A DNA stretch of 64,000 bases from UBA1163 sp002311635 (GCA_049514515.1 JBEKUZ010000001.1:62001-126000), one strand, 5' to 3'; shown: positions 41,009-49,110, counted from the first letter of the stretch. A program made the numbers and translations. Notes: generated from the letters alone by a model not told the origin.

Positions 41009-41545
41009 ATGTCGAATTTGCAGGAGGTTACTTTGAGATGGGTGCAAAGACAGCTTGGTACGGCAAAGCTTGAAGAGAGATCTATAAGATGTCTTCTAAG
41101 CGGAATTTACGGCCGCATTTTGTCGTCGCTGGCCATGAGCTCGTTGCCGCTACCTCCGTCCTTACGAGTGGCTCTCCAAAGAATGCGTGGTGTAACTATT
41201 GGAAACCATGTTTTCATTGGACTGGGGTGTTGGCTGGATTCGGTTGCCCCTGGGCTTATTACTATAGAAGATCATGTATCTCTTGCCGGACATGTTACCA
41301 TTTTGACCCATTCCGACCCCACCGAACCCATCAGGGAGATTTGGGGTGATGAAGAGACGAAGGTATTCGGGCCCGTCACCATCAAGCGCGGTGCGTGGTT
41401 AGCTATCAATGTGGTGGTACTGCCAAAGGTTACGATAGGAGAAAATTCGATTGTTGCTGCAGGAGCCGTAGTCACCGAAGATGTACCTCCTAATGTGATG
41501 GTAGGAGGAGTTCCTGCAAAAATCATCAAAGGAATAAAAAGATGA
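41009..41545 (+). CDS. hexapeptide-repeat acyltransferase (WbbJ/LacA type)
   Basis: A 178-residue protein whose residues 60-170 form left-handed beta-helix hexapeptide repeats (VTIGNHVFIGLGCWLDS, ITIEDHVSLAGHVTILTHSDP, VTIGENSIVAAGAVVTEDVPPNVMVGGVPAKIIK). The catalytic His of the family is in LTHSDP. These enzymes O- or N-acetylate surface sugars with acetyl-CoA. The ending VPAKIIKGIK is typical. It lies in the polysaccharide cluster, with a decayed gene after it. Confidence 0.87.
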   Translation: MSNLQEVTLRWVQRQLGTAKLEERSIRCLLSGIYGRILSSLAMSSLPLPPSLRVALQRMRGVTIGNHVFIGLGCWLDSVAPGLITIEDHVSLAGHVTILTHSDPTEPIREIWGDEETKVFGPVTIKRGAWLAINVVVLPKVTIGENSIVAAGAVVTEDVPPNVMVGGVPAKIIKGIKR

Positions 41546-41722
41546 TTCCCGACCGGAGGAATCTTATCACGTTTAGAGTATTTTTTCTGGCGAATTTTCA
41601 TTCTCTTTCCTACCGTCCGATAGCGACAGAACGTCCTGGAGGATGTGAACTCTTGGCTCGGTCGACAGGGGTTAGCGATGGCGGAGTTAAAACCTGATTC
41701 AAACACACAATAGCCGATTTTG

Positions 41723-41833
41723 ATGGAGGTCAACCCTCGTGTCTGGGGGTCTATTTTCCAAATCGTCGCCCCTGTTGTAACCCGAAAGAGAATAGGGATG
41801 TCCTTAAACAGGCAAGAAAATGTGTTAGGCTAG
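41723..41833 (+). pseudogene. remnant of an ATP-grasp enzyme
   Basis: The 36-codon frame begins LMEVNPRVWGSIFQIVAP (the Leu codon lies just before ATG 41723). The E-V-N-P-R-x-W-G-S motif is the metal-binding end of ATP-grasp domains seen in cluster-associated carbamoyl-phosphate-synthase-like proteins. A stop follows at 41831 and another precedes the motif, so only a fragment remains. The rest of 41546-42166 has no open frame I can support, and the whole 620-base stretch looks like decayed coding sequence. Confidence 0.5.
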
Positions 41834-42166
41834 GCATATTTGGTAGCGATGCCCATCTCAAAGGGTAGGTCGGCATTGGAACTGTGAAATTGATCCCACA
41901 GTGGGCATCGAGTATCAAAGCAGGGATTCTCAAAGGTGCGACTGCAGTCGATGAAACCTGTTCACCAAAACGGGATACGCTGTTCAGCCAAATGGTGAAG
42001 ATATTCTGAACTGGCCAAACTCTTCCTCGATGAAGACATTAGGAGAACCAAGTAATGCCCTTCAAAAAAGCAACCAAATTAGCTGAAGGAAAGGCCGATT
42101 TTTAATAATCCGTTACTGGGGATCTCCTGGTTTGAAATCATTTTCTATGGGTATTAGATTACGAAA

Positions 42167-43321
42167 ATGAGAATATTGCTGATTACAAATAGTTTTCCGA
42201 GTGGAAGGCAACTGGGAGGTTTGTTCTTGCCTGATCTGATTGTCGAGTTGAACAAATTAGGATGTGAGGTAAGCATCCTCACTCAAAATTGTGACTCCAA
42301 TCATACCGAGTCAGAAACCTTATGGGAAGGATGCAAAGTCACTTACTTCGGCTGGAGGGGAAATCATACACCCCTCATCAGTATTTTTGAGAAGGTTATG
42401 TCCAACCTTCCCTTGATAATCCAGTTTTTCTTAAATGGAATTCGAGTCGGTCACAAAATCGCGAGACAATGGAAGCCTGACTTTATTTTTGCAGAGTGGC
42501 TTATTCCGGCTGGTTTGATTTCATATGGCGTTTCAAGGCTTACCGGGGTGCCTTATGCAGCAAGAGCATTGGGTTCAGACGTTCTTGTGGCAGCCGAACA
42601 CCCGGTGACCCGGAAATTTGTCCGGCTCGTGGCCCGTCATGCTTCAGTCCTTTTCGCCGATGGATTTGACCTCTGTAAGAAGACATCAAGGATTGCTGGA
42701 GAAAAGAAATGCCATTTTGCCCCCACCAGTCGGAAAATAGGAGATAAGAGGTCCAATTTTAAGCCGTTGAAAGACGATGGACTTTTTGTGACGCTGACGG
42801 TGGGTCGTCTTCATCGTATGAAAGGACAAGACATTTTAATCAATGCCGCTAAGGCTCTCAATGAAAGAGGAATCGAATTCCGTTCATACATTGTCGGCGA
42901 GGGAGAAGAATACAAGGCCCTCTCTAACCAAATTCACGGAGTGGGACTTGGGCATAGGGTCATTTTGACGGGAAAAATAGAAGATGGAGATTATCAGAGT
43001 TTGCTTGGGCATGCCGATTGTGTGATTATTCCATCTCGGAGTGAAACCATCCCCCTTGTCTTAAGAGAAGCCGTAGAGGCTCAGAAGCCTCTTATCGTCG
43101 CCGATGTCGGTGATATGAGGTACCTCGTTGAACAATACCGTCTTGGATACGTTGTTCCAAGTGAGGATCACGCAAAACTGGCAGAGGCGATGGAGAGAAT
43201 GAGTAAGATAAAAAATCGTTCTGAATTTATACAGAATAGAGATAGCGTTATTTCCATTCTGAGTGTAGAAAAAGCCGCTCGGACAATTTACGAAAACCTT
43301 GCAAGATATTTAGACCATTAA
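42167..43321 (+). CDS. family 4 glycosyltransferase
   Basis: A 384-residue GT-B protein. The N-terminal half has NSFPSGRQLGGLFLPDLIVEL for acceptor binding. The C-terminal half has VTLTVGRLHRMKGQDILINAAKAL, VGEGEEYKAL and the GT4 signature PSRSETIPLVLREAVEAQKPLIVADVG with a Glu in the E-x7-E position. It retains the anomeric configuration of a nucleotide sugar donor. No strong ribosome site is seen before ATG 42167. It is part of the surface polysaccharide cluster. Confidence 0.9.
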   Translation: MRILLITNSFPSGRQLGGLFLPDLIVELNKLGCEVSILTQNCDSNHTESETLWEGCKVTYFGWRGNHTPLISIFEKVMSNLPLIIQFFLNGIRVGHKIARQWKPDFIFAEWLIPAGLISYGVSRLTGVPYAARALGSDVLVAAEHPVTRKFVRLVARHASVLFADGFDLCKKTSRIAGEKKCHFAPTSRKIGDKRSNFKPLKDDGLFVTLTVGRLHRMKGQDILINAAKALNERGIEFRSYIVGEGEEYKALSNQIHGVGLGHRVILTGKIEDGDYQSLLGHADCVIIPSRSETIPLVLREAVEAQKPLIVADVGDMRYLVEQYRLGYVVPSEDHAKLAEAMERMSKIKNRSEFIQNRDSVISILSVEKAARTIYENLARYLDH

Positions 43322-43387
43322 TGTGCTATAGCGCCACGATATTTAATTCGGTGAGGAATAGGGTACGAAGAAGCGGAGGGGAAAAAA

Positions 43388-44104
43388 TTGAAGGCGATCA
43401 TTTTGGCTGGAGGAAAGGGGACCAGACTTGCCCCCTATACAACGGTATTCCCTAAACCGTTAATGCCGGTGGACGGGATGCCCATTCTTGAAGTGATTGT
43501 CAGACAGTTAGCCCATTTCAGGATCAGCGAGATGGTGTTCACAGTGAGTCAACAATCCGAGTCGCTTCTCTCGGCCTATTTCGGAGACGGGAGCCGGTAC
43601 GGAGTGGCCATTCGTTATTCGAGAGAAGAGAAGCCTCTTGGAACGGCCGGTCCTCTTACCATCATCCCGAACCTTCCGGAGACTTTTCTAGTAATGAACG
43701 GAGATATCCTCACCACTCTCAACTATCAAAAGTTGATCAGATATCATCGCCAACATCGAGGGATGGTCACGATTGCCATGAGCCAGAAGAAAGTCCAACT
43801 GGAATTGGGAGTCATGGAATGCGATCGTACTCATCGGTTGACCCGATATACTGAAAAACCAACGCTCTCTTACTCTGTCAGCATGGGGATCTATGTTTTT
43901 GAGAAAAGGGTATTAGAATGGATTCCCTCTAAAAAATATCTGGATTTTCCAGAATTGATCCAGAAGCTTCTACGGCAAAGGGTGAAAGTCGTCTGTCGTC
44001 CCAGTAATGACTTTTGGCTGGACATTGGCAGGCACGAAGACTATAAGGAGGCGCAGAGGAAATTCCAGGAGATGAGGAAAAAGTTATTATACGAAAAGGG
44101 ATAA
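43388..44104 (+). CDS. sugar-1-phosphate nucleotidylyltransferase
   Basis: A 238-residue protein. MKAIILAGGKGTRLAPYTTVFPKPLMPVDG (1-30) is the nucleotide-binding signature of RmlA/GlmU-type enzymes, and VMNGDILTT has the metal-binding Asp. Length and absence of a C-terminal repeat domain fit a simple mannose- or glucose-1-phosphate nucleotidylyltransferase. The start codon is TTG, supported by GGAGGGG seven bases upstream. It should supply an activated sugar for the surrounding transferases. Confidence 0.88.
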   Translation: MKAIILAGGKGTRLAPYTTVFPKPLMPVDGMPILEVIVRQLAHFRISEMVFTVSQQSESLLSAYFGDGSRYGVAIRYSREEKPLGTAGPLTIIPNLPETFLVMNGDILTTLNYQKLIRYHRQHRGMVTIAMSQKKVQLELGVMECDRTHRLTRYTEKPTLSYSVSMGIYVFEKRVLEWIPSKKYLDFPELIQKLLRQRVKVVCRPSNDFWLDIGRHEDYKEAQRKFQEMRKKLLYEKG

Positions 44105-44108
44105 TAAG

Positions 44109-44580
44109 AAAGCACCAAACCCCAAGCACCAAATAACAAACAAGCTCCAATGAACAAAATCCAAAATGCCAAACAGTATGATTTAGAAGACAGGACTTTT
44201 AAATTTGCCGAAGATGTTGCTTTTTACGTAAAGCAATTACCAAGAAATGTCTTCAACCTGGAATATTCGAGGCAAGCGGTAGGCGCTTCAGGTTCAGTTG
44301 GAGCCAATTACATTGAGGCTAACGAAGCTTTAAGTAAGAAAGATTTTATAATGAGAATTAAGATATGCCGCAAAGAGGCAAAAGAATCAGCCTATTGGTT
44401 AAGGTTGATTTATGAAACCAATGATGGAAAATTTGAGGAAGAAGGGCAAAGGGTCTTTAATGAGGCTTCTGAGTTAAAAAAGATATTTTCCTCTATTCTT
44501 GTAAAATCAGAGTAGTTTTGGTCGTTTGGTTATTGGTGATTGGAATTTATTTGTTATTTGGAATTTGGAGTTTGTGATTT
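44109..44580. mobile_element. candidate AAATTCCAAAT-bounded four-helix-bundle cassette
   Basis: The left end (44109-44175) has AGCACCAAACCCCAAGCACC and AACAAAATCCAAAATGCCAA. The right end (44517-44576) has the inverted motifs GGTCGTTTGGTTATTGGTGA and TTGTTATTTGGAATTTGGAG. Between them lies one small gene (44150-44515). The same ends without a gene occur at 22917-23052. The unit sits between two polysaccharide genes. Confidence 0.45.
44150..44515 (+). CDS. four-helix-bundle protein (S23/IVP-like, divergent type)
   Basis: A 121-residue all-helical protein: YDLEDRTFKFAEDVAFYVKQLP, YSRQAVGASGSVGANYIEANEA, DFIMRIKICRKEAKESAYWLRLI. These are the conserved segments of the small four-helix-bundle family related to the S23 protein encoded in 23S rRNA intervening sequences and to Avd of diversity-generating retroelements. 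It is clearly different from the two copies at 45744 and 56514. No reverse transcriptase is in the window. Its start lies inside the left repeat. Confidence 0.85.
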   Translation: MNKIQNAKQYDLEDRTFKFAEDVAFYVKQLPRNVFNLEYSRQAVGASGSVGANYIEANEALSKKDFIMRIKICRKEAKESAYWLRLIYETNDGKFEEEGQRVFNEASELKKIFSSILVKSE

Positions 44581-44627
44581 CATGTCCGCTGCGTGTAGTA
44601 AGAAATAATAATCGATGAGGGGCTTTT

Positions 44628-45608
44628 ATGGGAAAGATTTTAGTGACGGGAGCCGGAGGTTTTATCGGAAGCCATCTCACTGAAGAATTGGTCAGACAGG
44701 GAGAAGAGGTGAGGGCCTTTGTCCGATACAATTCGAGGGATGACAGGGGCCTTTTGGAAGAGCTGCCCAAGGACATTCAAGACCAAATTGAAGTGATCTC
44801 GGGGGATCTGAAGGATCCGGATGGCGTGAGAAAGGCGGTCAAGGGGTGTCATAAAATTTTTCATCTGGGTGCCCTCATCGCCATCCCCTATTCTTACGTT
44901 CACCCGTTCGACTTCATTCAAACAAATGTCGCGGGCACGGCTCATCTTCTGAACGCCTGTCTTGAGGAGGGCACACTGGAGAGGTTCATTCATACTTCTA
45001 CCAGTGAAGTCTATGGGACGGGTCAATATGTTCCGATCGATGAAAAACATCCGCTTCAGGCCCAATCTCCTTACGCCGCCAGCAAGATTGGAGCGGATAA
45101 GTTGGCGGAGAGTTACAACCTTTCATTCGGGCTTCCCATTGTCACGATTCGGCCCTTTAATACGTTTGGCCCCCGGCAATCCCTCCGGGCGATCATTCCC
45201 ACCATCATCTCACAAGCCATCCATGATAAAAAAATTCGGTTAGGGAATACCAAGCCCCGGCGGGATTTTCTTTTTGTGAAGGATACGGTCATGGGTTTTA
45301 TCCAGGTCGGGAAATGTGAAGGAGCCGCAGGGAAAGTGGCCAACATTGGAACCGGAATAGACATCTCCATTGAAGAGTTGGTGAAGAAGATTCTCGATCT
45401 GATGGGAAAGAAAGTGGAGATTGAGGTTGAGGACCGGAGAATCCGGCCAGAAAAAAGCGAAGTGATGCAACTTCTTTCTGATACCCAGTTGGCTCAGAAG
45501 CTCTTTCAATGGGCGCCCCGATATACGCTCGACGAGGGACTGAGGGAGACCATTGATTGGTATCAAAAGAATCTGTCCCGCTTTAGGGTGGGGAGTTATC
45601 CGCTATAG
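44628..45608 (+). CDS. NAD-dependent sugar-nucleotide epimerase/dehydratase
   Basis: A 326-residue extended SDR. ILVTGAGGFIGSHLTEELVRQGEEVRAFVRY is the NAD fold, HTSTSEVYG the Ser/Thr region, and YAASKIGADKLAESY contains the Tyr-x3-Lys catalytic pair. TFGPRQSLRAIIPTII is the substrate loop typical of GDP-mannose 4,6-dehydratase/UDP-glucose epimerase relatives. GAGGGG precedes the ATG. It probably makes a modified nucleotide sugar used together with the aminotransferase at 46111. Confidence 0.9.
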   Translation: MGKILVTGAGGFIGSHLTEELVRQGEEVRAFVRYNSRDDRGLLEELPKDIQDQIEVISGDLKDPDGVRKAVKGCHKIFHLGALIAIPYSYVHPFDFIQTNVAGTAHLLNACLEEGTLERFIHTSTSEVYGTGQYVPIDEKHPLQAQSPYAASKIGADKLAESYNLSFGLPIVTIRPFNTFGPRQSLRAIIPTIISQAIHDKKIRLGNTKPRRDFLFVKDTVMGFIQVGKCEGAAGKVANIGTGIDISIEELVKKILDLMGKKVEIEVEDRRIRPEKSEVMQLLSDTQLAQKLFQWAPRYTLDEGLRETIDWYQKNLSRFRVGSYPL

Positions 45609-45610
45609 AG

Positions 45611-46128
45611 ATCGTGTCCGTGACCGTGTTGCGTGTCCGGAAGACCACTATCAACAACGTGTCCCTGCCTACCGGCAGGCAGGCGTGACCGTGATCCGTG
45701 TCTGCGAGAAATCAGACTTGTCAACCAAGAAAGGGGATTAATTATGAAAACCGTGGAGGAGTTGGACGTATTTAAGCTGTCGCATTCGTTGGCGCTTGAA
45801 ATTTTTGAGACCACAAAGGCATTCCCCGAAGAAGAAAAATTCGGACTTATATCTCAGATGAGGAGAGCGGCTTATTCCGTACCCATGAATCTAATGGAAG
45901 GAGCACACAGGTTAGGTCGAAAAGAATATCGGCAATTCGTCAGCATTGCGAAAGGTTCGGCAGGCGAAATAAAGTATCAATTGTTACTGATTAAGGATTT
46001 AAAGTATATTTCCGAGAATAAGTATACAAATCTTTTGCCCGAATACGAGCGGGTGAGTCAGATGCTAACTAAGTTAGCAAAATCCTTGGCATAAATAAAT
46101 TCGGACACGGATGGCGGACACGGACACG
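45611..46128. mobile_element. candidate GTGTCCG-bounded S23-type four-helix-bundle cassette (copy 1)
   Basis: The left end (45613-45706) has CGTGTCCGTGACCGTG...CGTGTCCGG, a CTGCCTACCGGCAGGCAGG hairpin and CGTGACCGTGATCCGTGTC. The right end (46102-46128) has the inverted motif CGGACACGGATGGCGGACAC. One gene (45744-46094) fills the interior. The unit resembles that at 56409-56895 in ends, gene and spacing. It abuts the start of the aminotransferase gene. Confidence 0.5.
45744..46094 (+). CDS. S23-type four-helix-bundle protein (copy 1)
   Basis: A 116-residue helical protein: DVFKLSHSLALEIFETTKAFP, FGLISQMRRAAYSVPMNLMEGAHR and EYRQFVSIAKGSAGEIKYQLLL are the family hallmarks (the MRRAA...N..EG..R segment is the conserved core). 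AAGGGGAT precedes the ATG. By eye about three quarters of residues are identical with the copy at 56514. Relatives encoded in rRNA intervening sequences and Avd bind nucleic acid or reverse transcriptase; the function here is unknown. Confidence 0.92.
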   Translation: MKTVEELDVFKLSHSLALEIFETTKAFPEEEKFGLISQMRRAAYSVPMNLMEGAHRLGRKEYRQFVSIAKGSAGEIKYQLLLIKDLKYISENKYTNLLPEYERVSQMLTKLAKSLA

Positions 46129-47280
46129 ATGATTAAATGGAAATATCCCCTTTCGGATATTGACTTTGGGAAAGAAGAGGAGCAAGAAGTTCTAAGGGTC
46201 CTGCGTTCGAGATGGCTCTCCACAGGTCCCGTGACAGAAAGATTTGAGAAGGCTTTTTCCGGATATCTCGGCGGAGGTAATGCAATTGCTGTTTCGAGTG
46301 GCACGGCTGCCCTTCATTTAGCCCTAACATGCCTTGGTTTAGGGGAAGGAGATGAGGTCATCCTTCCTTCTCTGACTTTCATCGCCACAGCCAACGCGGC
46401 TCTTTATGTTGGAGCGAAGCCTGTCTTTGCAGATATTGTAGGCAAAGAAGATCTCAATATCTCTTCCGAGGAAATTGAAAAAAAGATTACTGAAAAGACA
46501 AAGGCCATTATGGTGATGCATTACGGAGGCTATCCCTGCGAGATGAAGGCTGTCCTGAGAATAGCCAGAAGGCATAGTCTTTACGTGATTGAAGACGCAG
46601 CCCATGCGCCTGGCGCAGAGGTTGGGGGCAGAAAGTGCGGATTGGTCGGAGATATAGGTTGCTTCAGTTTTTTTTCCAATAAGAATTTGGTCACCGGCGA
46701 AGGCGGGATGGTAGTAACCCGGAATAAAACATGGGCAGAGAGAGTTCGAAGGATGAGGTCTCACGGGATGGAAGCGCTTTCATGGGATAAGTACCGGGGG
46801 CATCTCTCATCTTACGATATAAAAGGAATCGGCTATAACTATCGAACAACAGAAATCCAATCCGCTCTGGGACTGGTCCAGTTGAAAAAATTGAATGGAA
46901 ATAATAGAAAAAGAAAGAAGCTGGTTGAAATCTATCAAGAGGGGCTTGAAGAGGATAATAACATTTCCATCCCCTTCTCAAAATTTAAAGGGGATCCTTC
47001 TTATCATCTCTTTCCGATTCTGGTGGCGCCGCGAATCAATCGAAACAGGGTGATGCAGGGGCTGAAGGATTTTGGAATTCAGACAAGTGTTCATTATCCC
47101 CCAGTACACCTCTTTTCTTTCTATCGAAGACGATTTGGTTTCAGAGGAGGAATGTTTCCTAAGACCGAAGAGGTGAGCAGAAGAGAAGTGACCCTTCCGC
47201 TTCATCCGCGAATGAACCGAGAAGATGTGGAGTGGATTGTGAAGAAAGTGAAGATGGTGATTCGTGCCTGCACACCGTAG
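46111..47280 (+). CDS. DegT/DnrJ/EryC1-family sugar aminotransferase
   Basis: A 389-residue PLP enzyme. AIAVSSGTAALHLALTCLGLGEGDEVI and LPSLTFIATANAALYVGAKPVF are the cofactor-binding segments, VIEDAAHAPGA has the Asp, and GCFSFFSNKNLVTGEGGMVVT the PLP-binding Lys. It should aminate a keto-sugar nucleotide, for example the product of the dehydratase at 44628. The start is unusual: ATG 46111 lies inside the right end of the repeat cassette, and ATG 46129 (MIKWKYPL) directly after it. Neither has a Shine-Dalgarno. Confidence 0.92.
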   Translation: MADTDTMIKWKYPLSDIDFGKEEEQEVLRVLRSRWLSTGPVTERFEKAFSGYLGGGNAIAVSSGTAALHLALTCLGLGEGDEVILPSLTFIATANAALYVGAKPVFADIVGKEDLNISSEEIEKKITEKTKAIMVMHYGGYPCEMKAVLRIARRHSLYVIEDAAHAPGAEVGGRKCGLVGDIGCFSFFSNKNLVTGEGGMVVTRNKTWAERVRRMRSHGMEALSWDKYRGHLSSYDIKGIGYNYRTTEIQSALGLVQLKKLNGNNRKRKKLVEIYQEGLEEDNNISIPFSKFKGDPSYHLFPILVAPRINRNRVMQGLKDFGIQTSVHYPPVHLFSFYRRRFGFRGGMFPKTEEVSRREVTLPLHPRMNREDVEWIVKKVKMVIRACTP

Positions 47281-47395
47281 TCCCCGCCTTTGTTGAAACG
47301 CTCTCTGAAGGCAGGGCACGCAGGCGTGAGTCGTGATTCGTGAGTCGAATGAACTGATCATCAATGACCAACACGAATCACTAACACCAGCACTC
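47281..47395. repeat. mixed short repeats (GGCAGGGCACGCAGGCGTGAG and GATTCGTGA types)
   Basis: GTGAGTCGTGATTCGTGAGT (from 47326) and CACGAATCACTAACACC (from 47373) are inverted copies of the GATTCGTGA motif also found at 33870 and 36312. The gap has no gene. Confidence 0.5.
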
Positions 47396-47397
47396 CT

Positions 47398-48396
47398 ATG
47401 GAACTAAAGGTTTTCGAATCACCCGGAAAAGAGTGGGATGAATTTGCATCCCGACATACCGACCTCATCTTTTACCAGTCGGCCTGGAGCCGGGTGCTCA
47501 AAGAAGGGTTGGGAGGACAACCCCTCTATTTTTATCTAAAGGACGGAGGAGAGATCGTTGCCGGTTTACCTGGGGTATTGCTCACCTTTAAGATTTTTAA
47601 AATTCTCTATGCCTCTATCCCGTATGGTCATTTGATCGGTGAGAAATCTTATTATTCTGCTATTCTGCAACTCTTAGAGAAGGAGGTCAAAAGGAAAGGG
47701 ATCGATCAGGTCCGCTTGACTGAGTCGCCCTTTTCCGATTCCTGTCCCCCGGAGTCTTACAAGTCAATCTCTGCCAAATGCACTCTATTAGATTTGAGAG
47801 GGTATGATGAAGAGAAGATTTGGGAAGGTTACAGGAAAAATATTCGTCGAGATGTTAGAAAGGCCCAGAGGAGTGGCATCACGATTCGGGGTGGAGATTC
47901 TAAAGAAGATAGTCGTATATTTTATAAGCTCTATTTAACCTCCATGGAACGGAATAGGGCTATGGCGAAATATCCATTAAGGTGGTTTGAGGCGCTTGAC
48001 GAATTCGCGACAAAAAAGGGATTTGGTGCTATCCTGGTGGCCGAGCTAAATGGAATGCCAATTGCAGGGGTGGTGCTCATTTACTCGTCTTCTTCGACAC
48101 ATTATTTTCATAACGGTTCTCAATATGAATTCCTAAAGTTTTGCCCAAATGAACTGTTGATCCATTCTGCTTTAGAAGAGGCAGTTGGGAAAGGTAATGC
48201 ATTCTTCGATTTTATGGGATCGGACCCCGGAGACCTCTCATTGCTTCAATTCAAAGAGAAGTGGGGAGGGCAAACGATGGATCTTCATACCTATGTGAAA
48301 GATTATCATCCCGTTCGGTGCAAGATGTGGGAATTGGGCAAACGATGGGCAGGTTCAAGGTGGGGGAGCAGGTTGTTGAAATTCATTTGGCATTGA
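47398..48396 (+). CDS. FemAB-like GNAT acyltransferase (peptidoglycan-bridge / polysaccharide type)
   Basis: A 332-residue protein of the FemAB/acetyltransferase-6 type, a tandem GNAT fold. FYQSAWSRVLKEGLGGQPLYFYLKDGGEIVAGLPG is the N-terminal half. YRKNIRRDVRKAQRSGITIR and HYFHNGSQYEFLKFCPNELLIHSALEEAVGKGNAFFDFMGS are the signature of the second half. Proteins of this type in exopolysaccharide clusters transfer amino acids or acyl groups to surface polymers. The ATG lies directly after a repeat, without a clear ribosome site. Confidence 0.82.
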   Translation: MELKVFESPGKEWDEFASRHTDLIFYQSAWSRVLKEGLGGQPLYFYLKDGGEIVAGLPGVLLTFKIFKILYASIPYGHLIGEKSYYSAILQLLEKEVKRKGIDQVRLTESPFSDSCPPESYKSISAKCTLLDLRGYDEEKIWEGYRKNIRRDVRKAQRSGITIRGGDSKEDSRIFYKLYLTSMERNRAMAKYPLRWFEALDEFATKKGFGAILVAELNGMPIAGVVLIYSSSSTHYFHNGSQYEFLKFCPNELLIHSALEEAVGKGNAFFDFMGSDPGDLSLLQFKEKWGGQTMDLHTYVKDYHPVRCKMWELGKRWAGSRWGSRLLKFIWH

Positions 48397-48404
48397 GAGA
48401 TATT

Positions 48405-48475
48405 GTAGGGAAGCCTCTCTGGGGGTTCCCTTGCTTGGGCGGCCACAGAGAGCCGCTTCTACGCATACAATATTT
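48405..48475. repeat. REP-like repeat upstream of the RAYT gene
   Basis: GGGAAGCCTCTCTGGGGGTT...CCC and GGCGGCCACAGAGAGCCGCT form hairpins. The CTCTGTGGCCGCC core is inverted downstream of the transposase (GGCGGCC...CCTCTGGC near 49041-49070). Confidence 0.55.
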
Positions 48476-48556
48476 TAATCCGGCAGGGAGTTCTTCCCCT
48501 TGGATTCTTTCGCTTATGAGATGTCAGGGCAGACTCGTTAGCGTAAAACGATTCGT

Positions 48557-48979
48557 TTGAACAGGGAAGTATACCAAGAAAGGGGGCAATCTTTTTCTAT
48601 TACCATCTGCACCTGTGACAAAATTCCGTTGTCGAAATGGGTCATCGAGCTCATTTTTCAATCTGTAATGGAAGGTGATTTAAGTAAGAAATCCGATCTC
48701 ATTGCAGTTTGTGTCATGGCTGACCATATTCATCTTTTGTTGGCGCCTGTTAAAGAAAATCTTATAGACCTTATTGGTCGGTGGAAGAGTTATACAACTC
48801 ATTTGATACGGCTTCGAGGAGGGATTGGAAAACTGTGGCAAAGGAGTTTTTATGACCATGGGTTGCGGAAAGATGAAGACCTCACGAAAGTTGCTGGATA
48901 TATTGTTTCAAACCCAGTGAGGGAAGGGTTGATGGAGAACTGGAGAGACTATTCCTACTCTTGGCATAAATGGATGTAG
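48557..48979 (+). CDS. REP-associated tyrosine transposase (RAYT, Y1_Tnp/HUH family)
   Basis: A 140-residue protein from a TTG start (a stop lies six codons upstream in frame). SFSITICTCDKIPLS resembles the family N terminus. VCVMADHIHLLLAP contains the HUH metal-binding pair (His-Ile-His), and LIGRWKSYTTHLIRL the catalytic-Tyr helix. RAYTs are single-copy domesticated transposases that mobilise REP hairpins around them. Hairpins are indeed present on both sides. The gene separates the FemAB and methyltransferase genes. Confidence 0.87.
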   Translation: MNREVYQERGQSFSITICTCDKIPLSKWVIELIFQSVMEGDLSKKSDLIAVCVMADHIHLLLAPVKENLIDLIGRWKSYTTHLIRLRGGIGKLWQRSFYDHGLRKDEDLTKVAGYIVSNPVREGLMENWRDYSYSWHKWM

Positions 48980-48984
48980 TACGG

Positions 48985-49110
48985 GCGTCGAGCAGAGGGC
49001 TCCCTTGCATCTATAAAATTTTTGTAGAGGTAGCCCTCGGCGGCCGTCCAGACAAGGAACCTCTGGCTACAGGTAGGCAGGCACAGAGAGGCTTCCTTAC
49101 AGCACTGGGA
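48985..49110. repeat. REP-like hairpins downstream of the RAYT gene
   Basis: GTAGCCCTCGGCGGCCGTCC...GGAACCTCTGGCTAC (49029-49071) is the main palindrome, with GGTAGGCAGGCACAGAGAGG after it. The motifs are the inverse of those at 48405-48475, as expected for REP/BIME partners of a RAYT. Confidence 0.65.

Noticed and set aside
44150..44515. Four-helix-bundle genes as Avd of a diversity-generating retroelement
   Set aside because: No reverse transcriptase, template repeat or variable repeat is visible in the window.
45611..46128. Repeated GTGTCCG units as a CRISPR array
   Set aside because: Units are short, irregular and inverted, with no constant repeat-spacer length and no cas genes.
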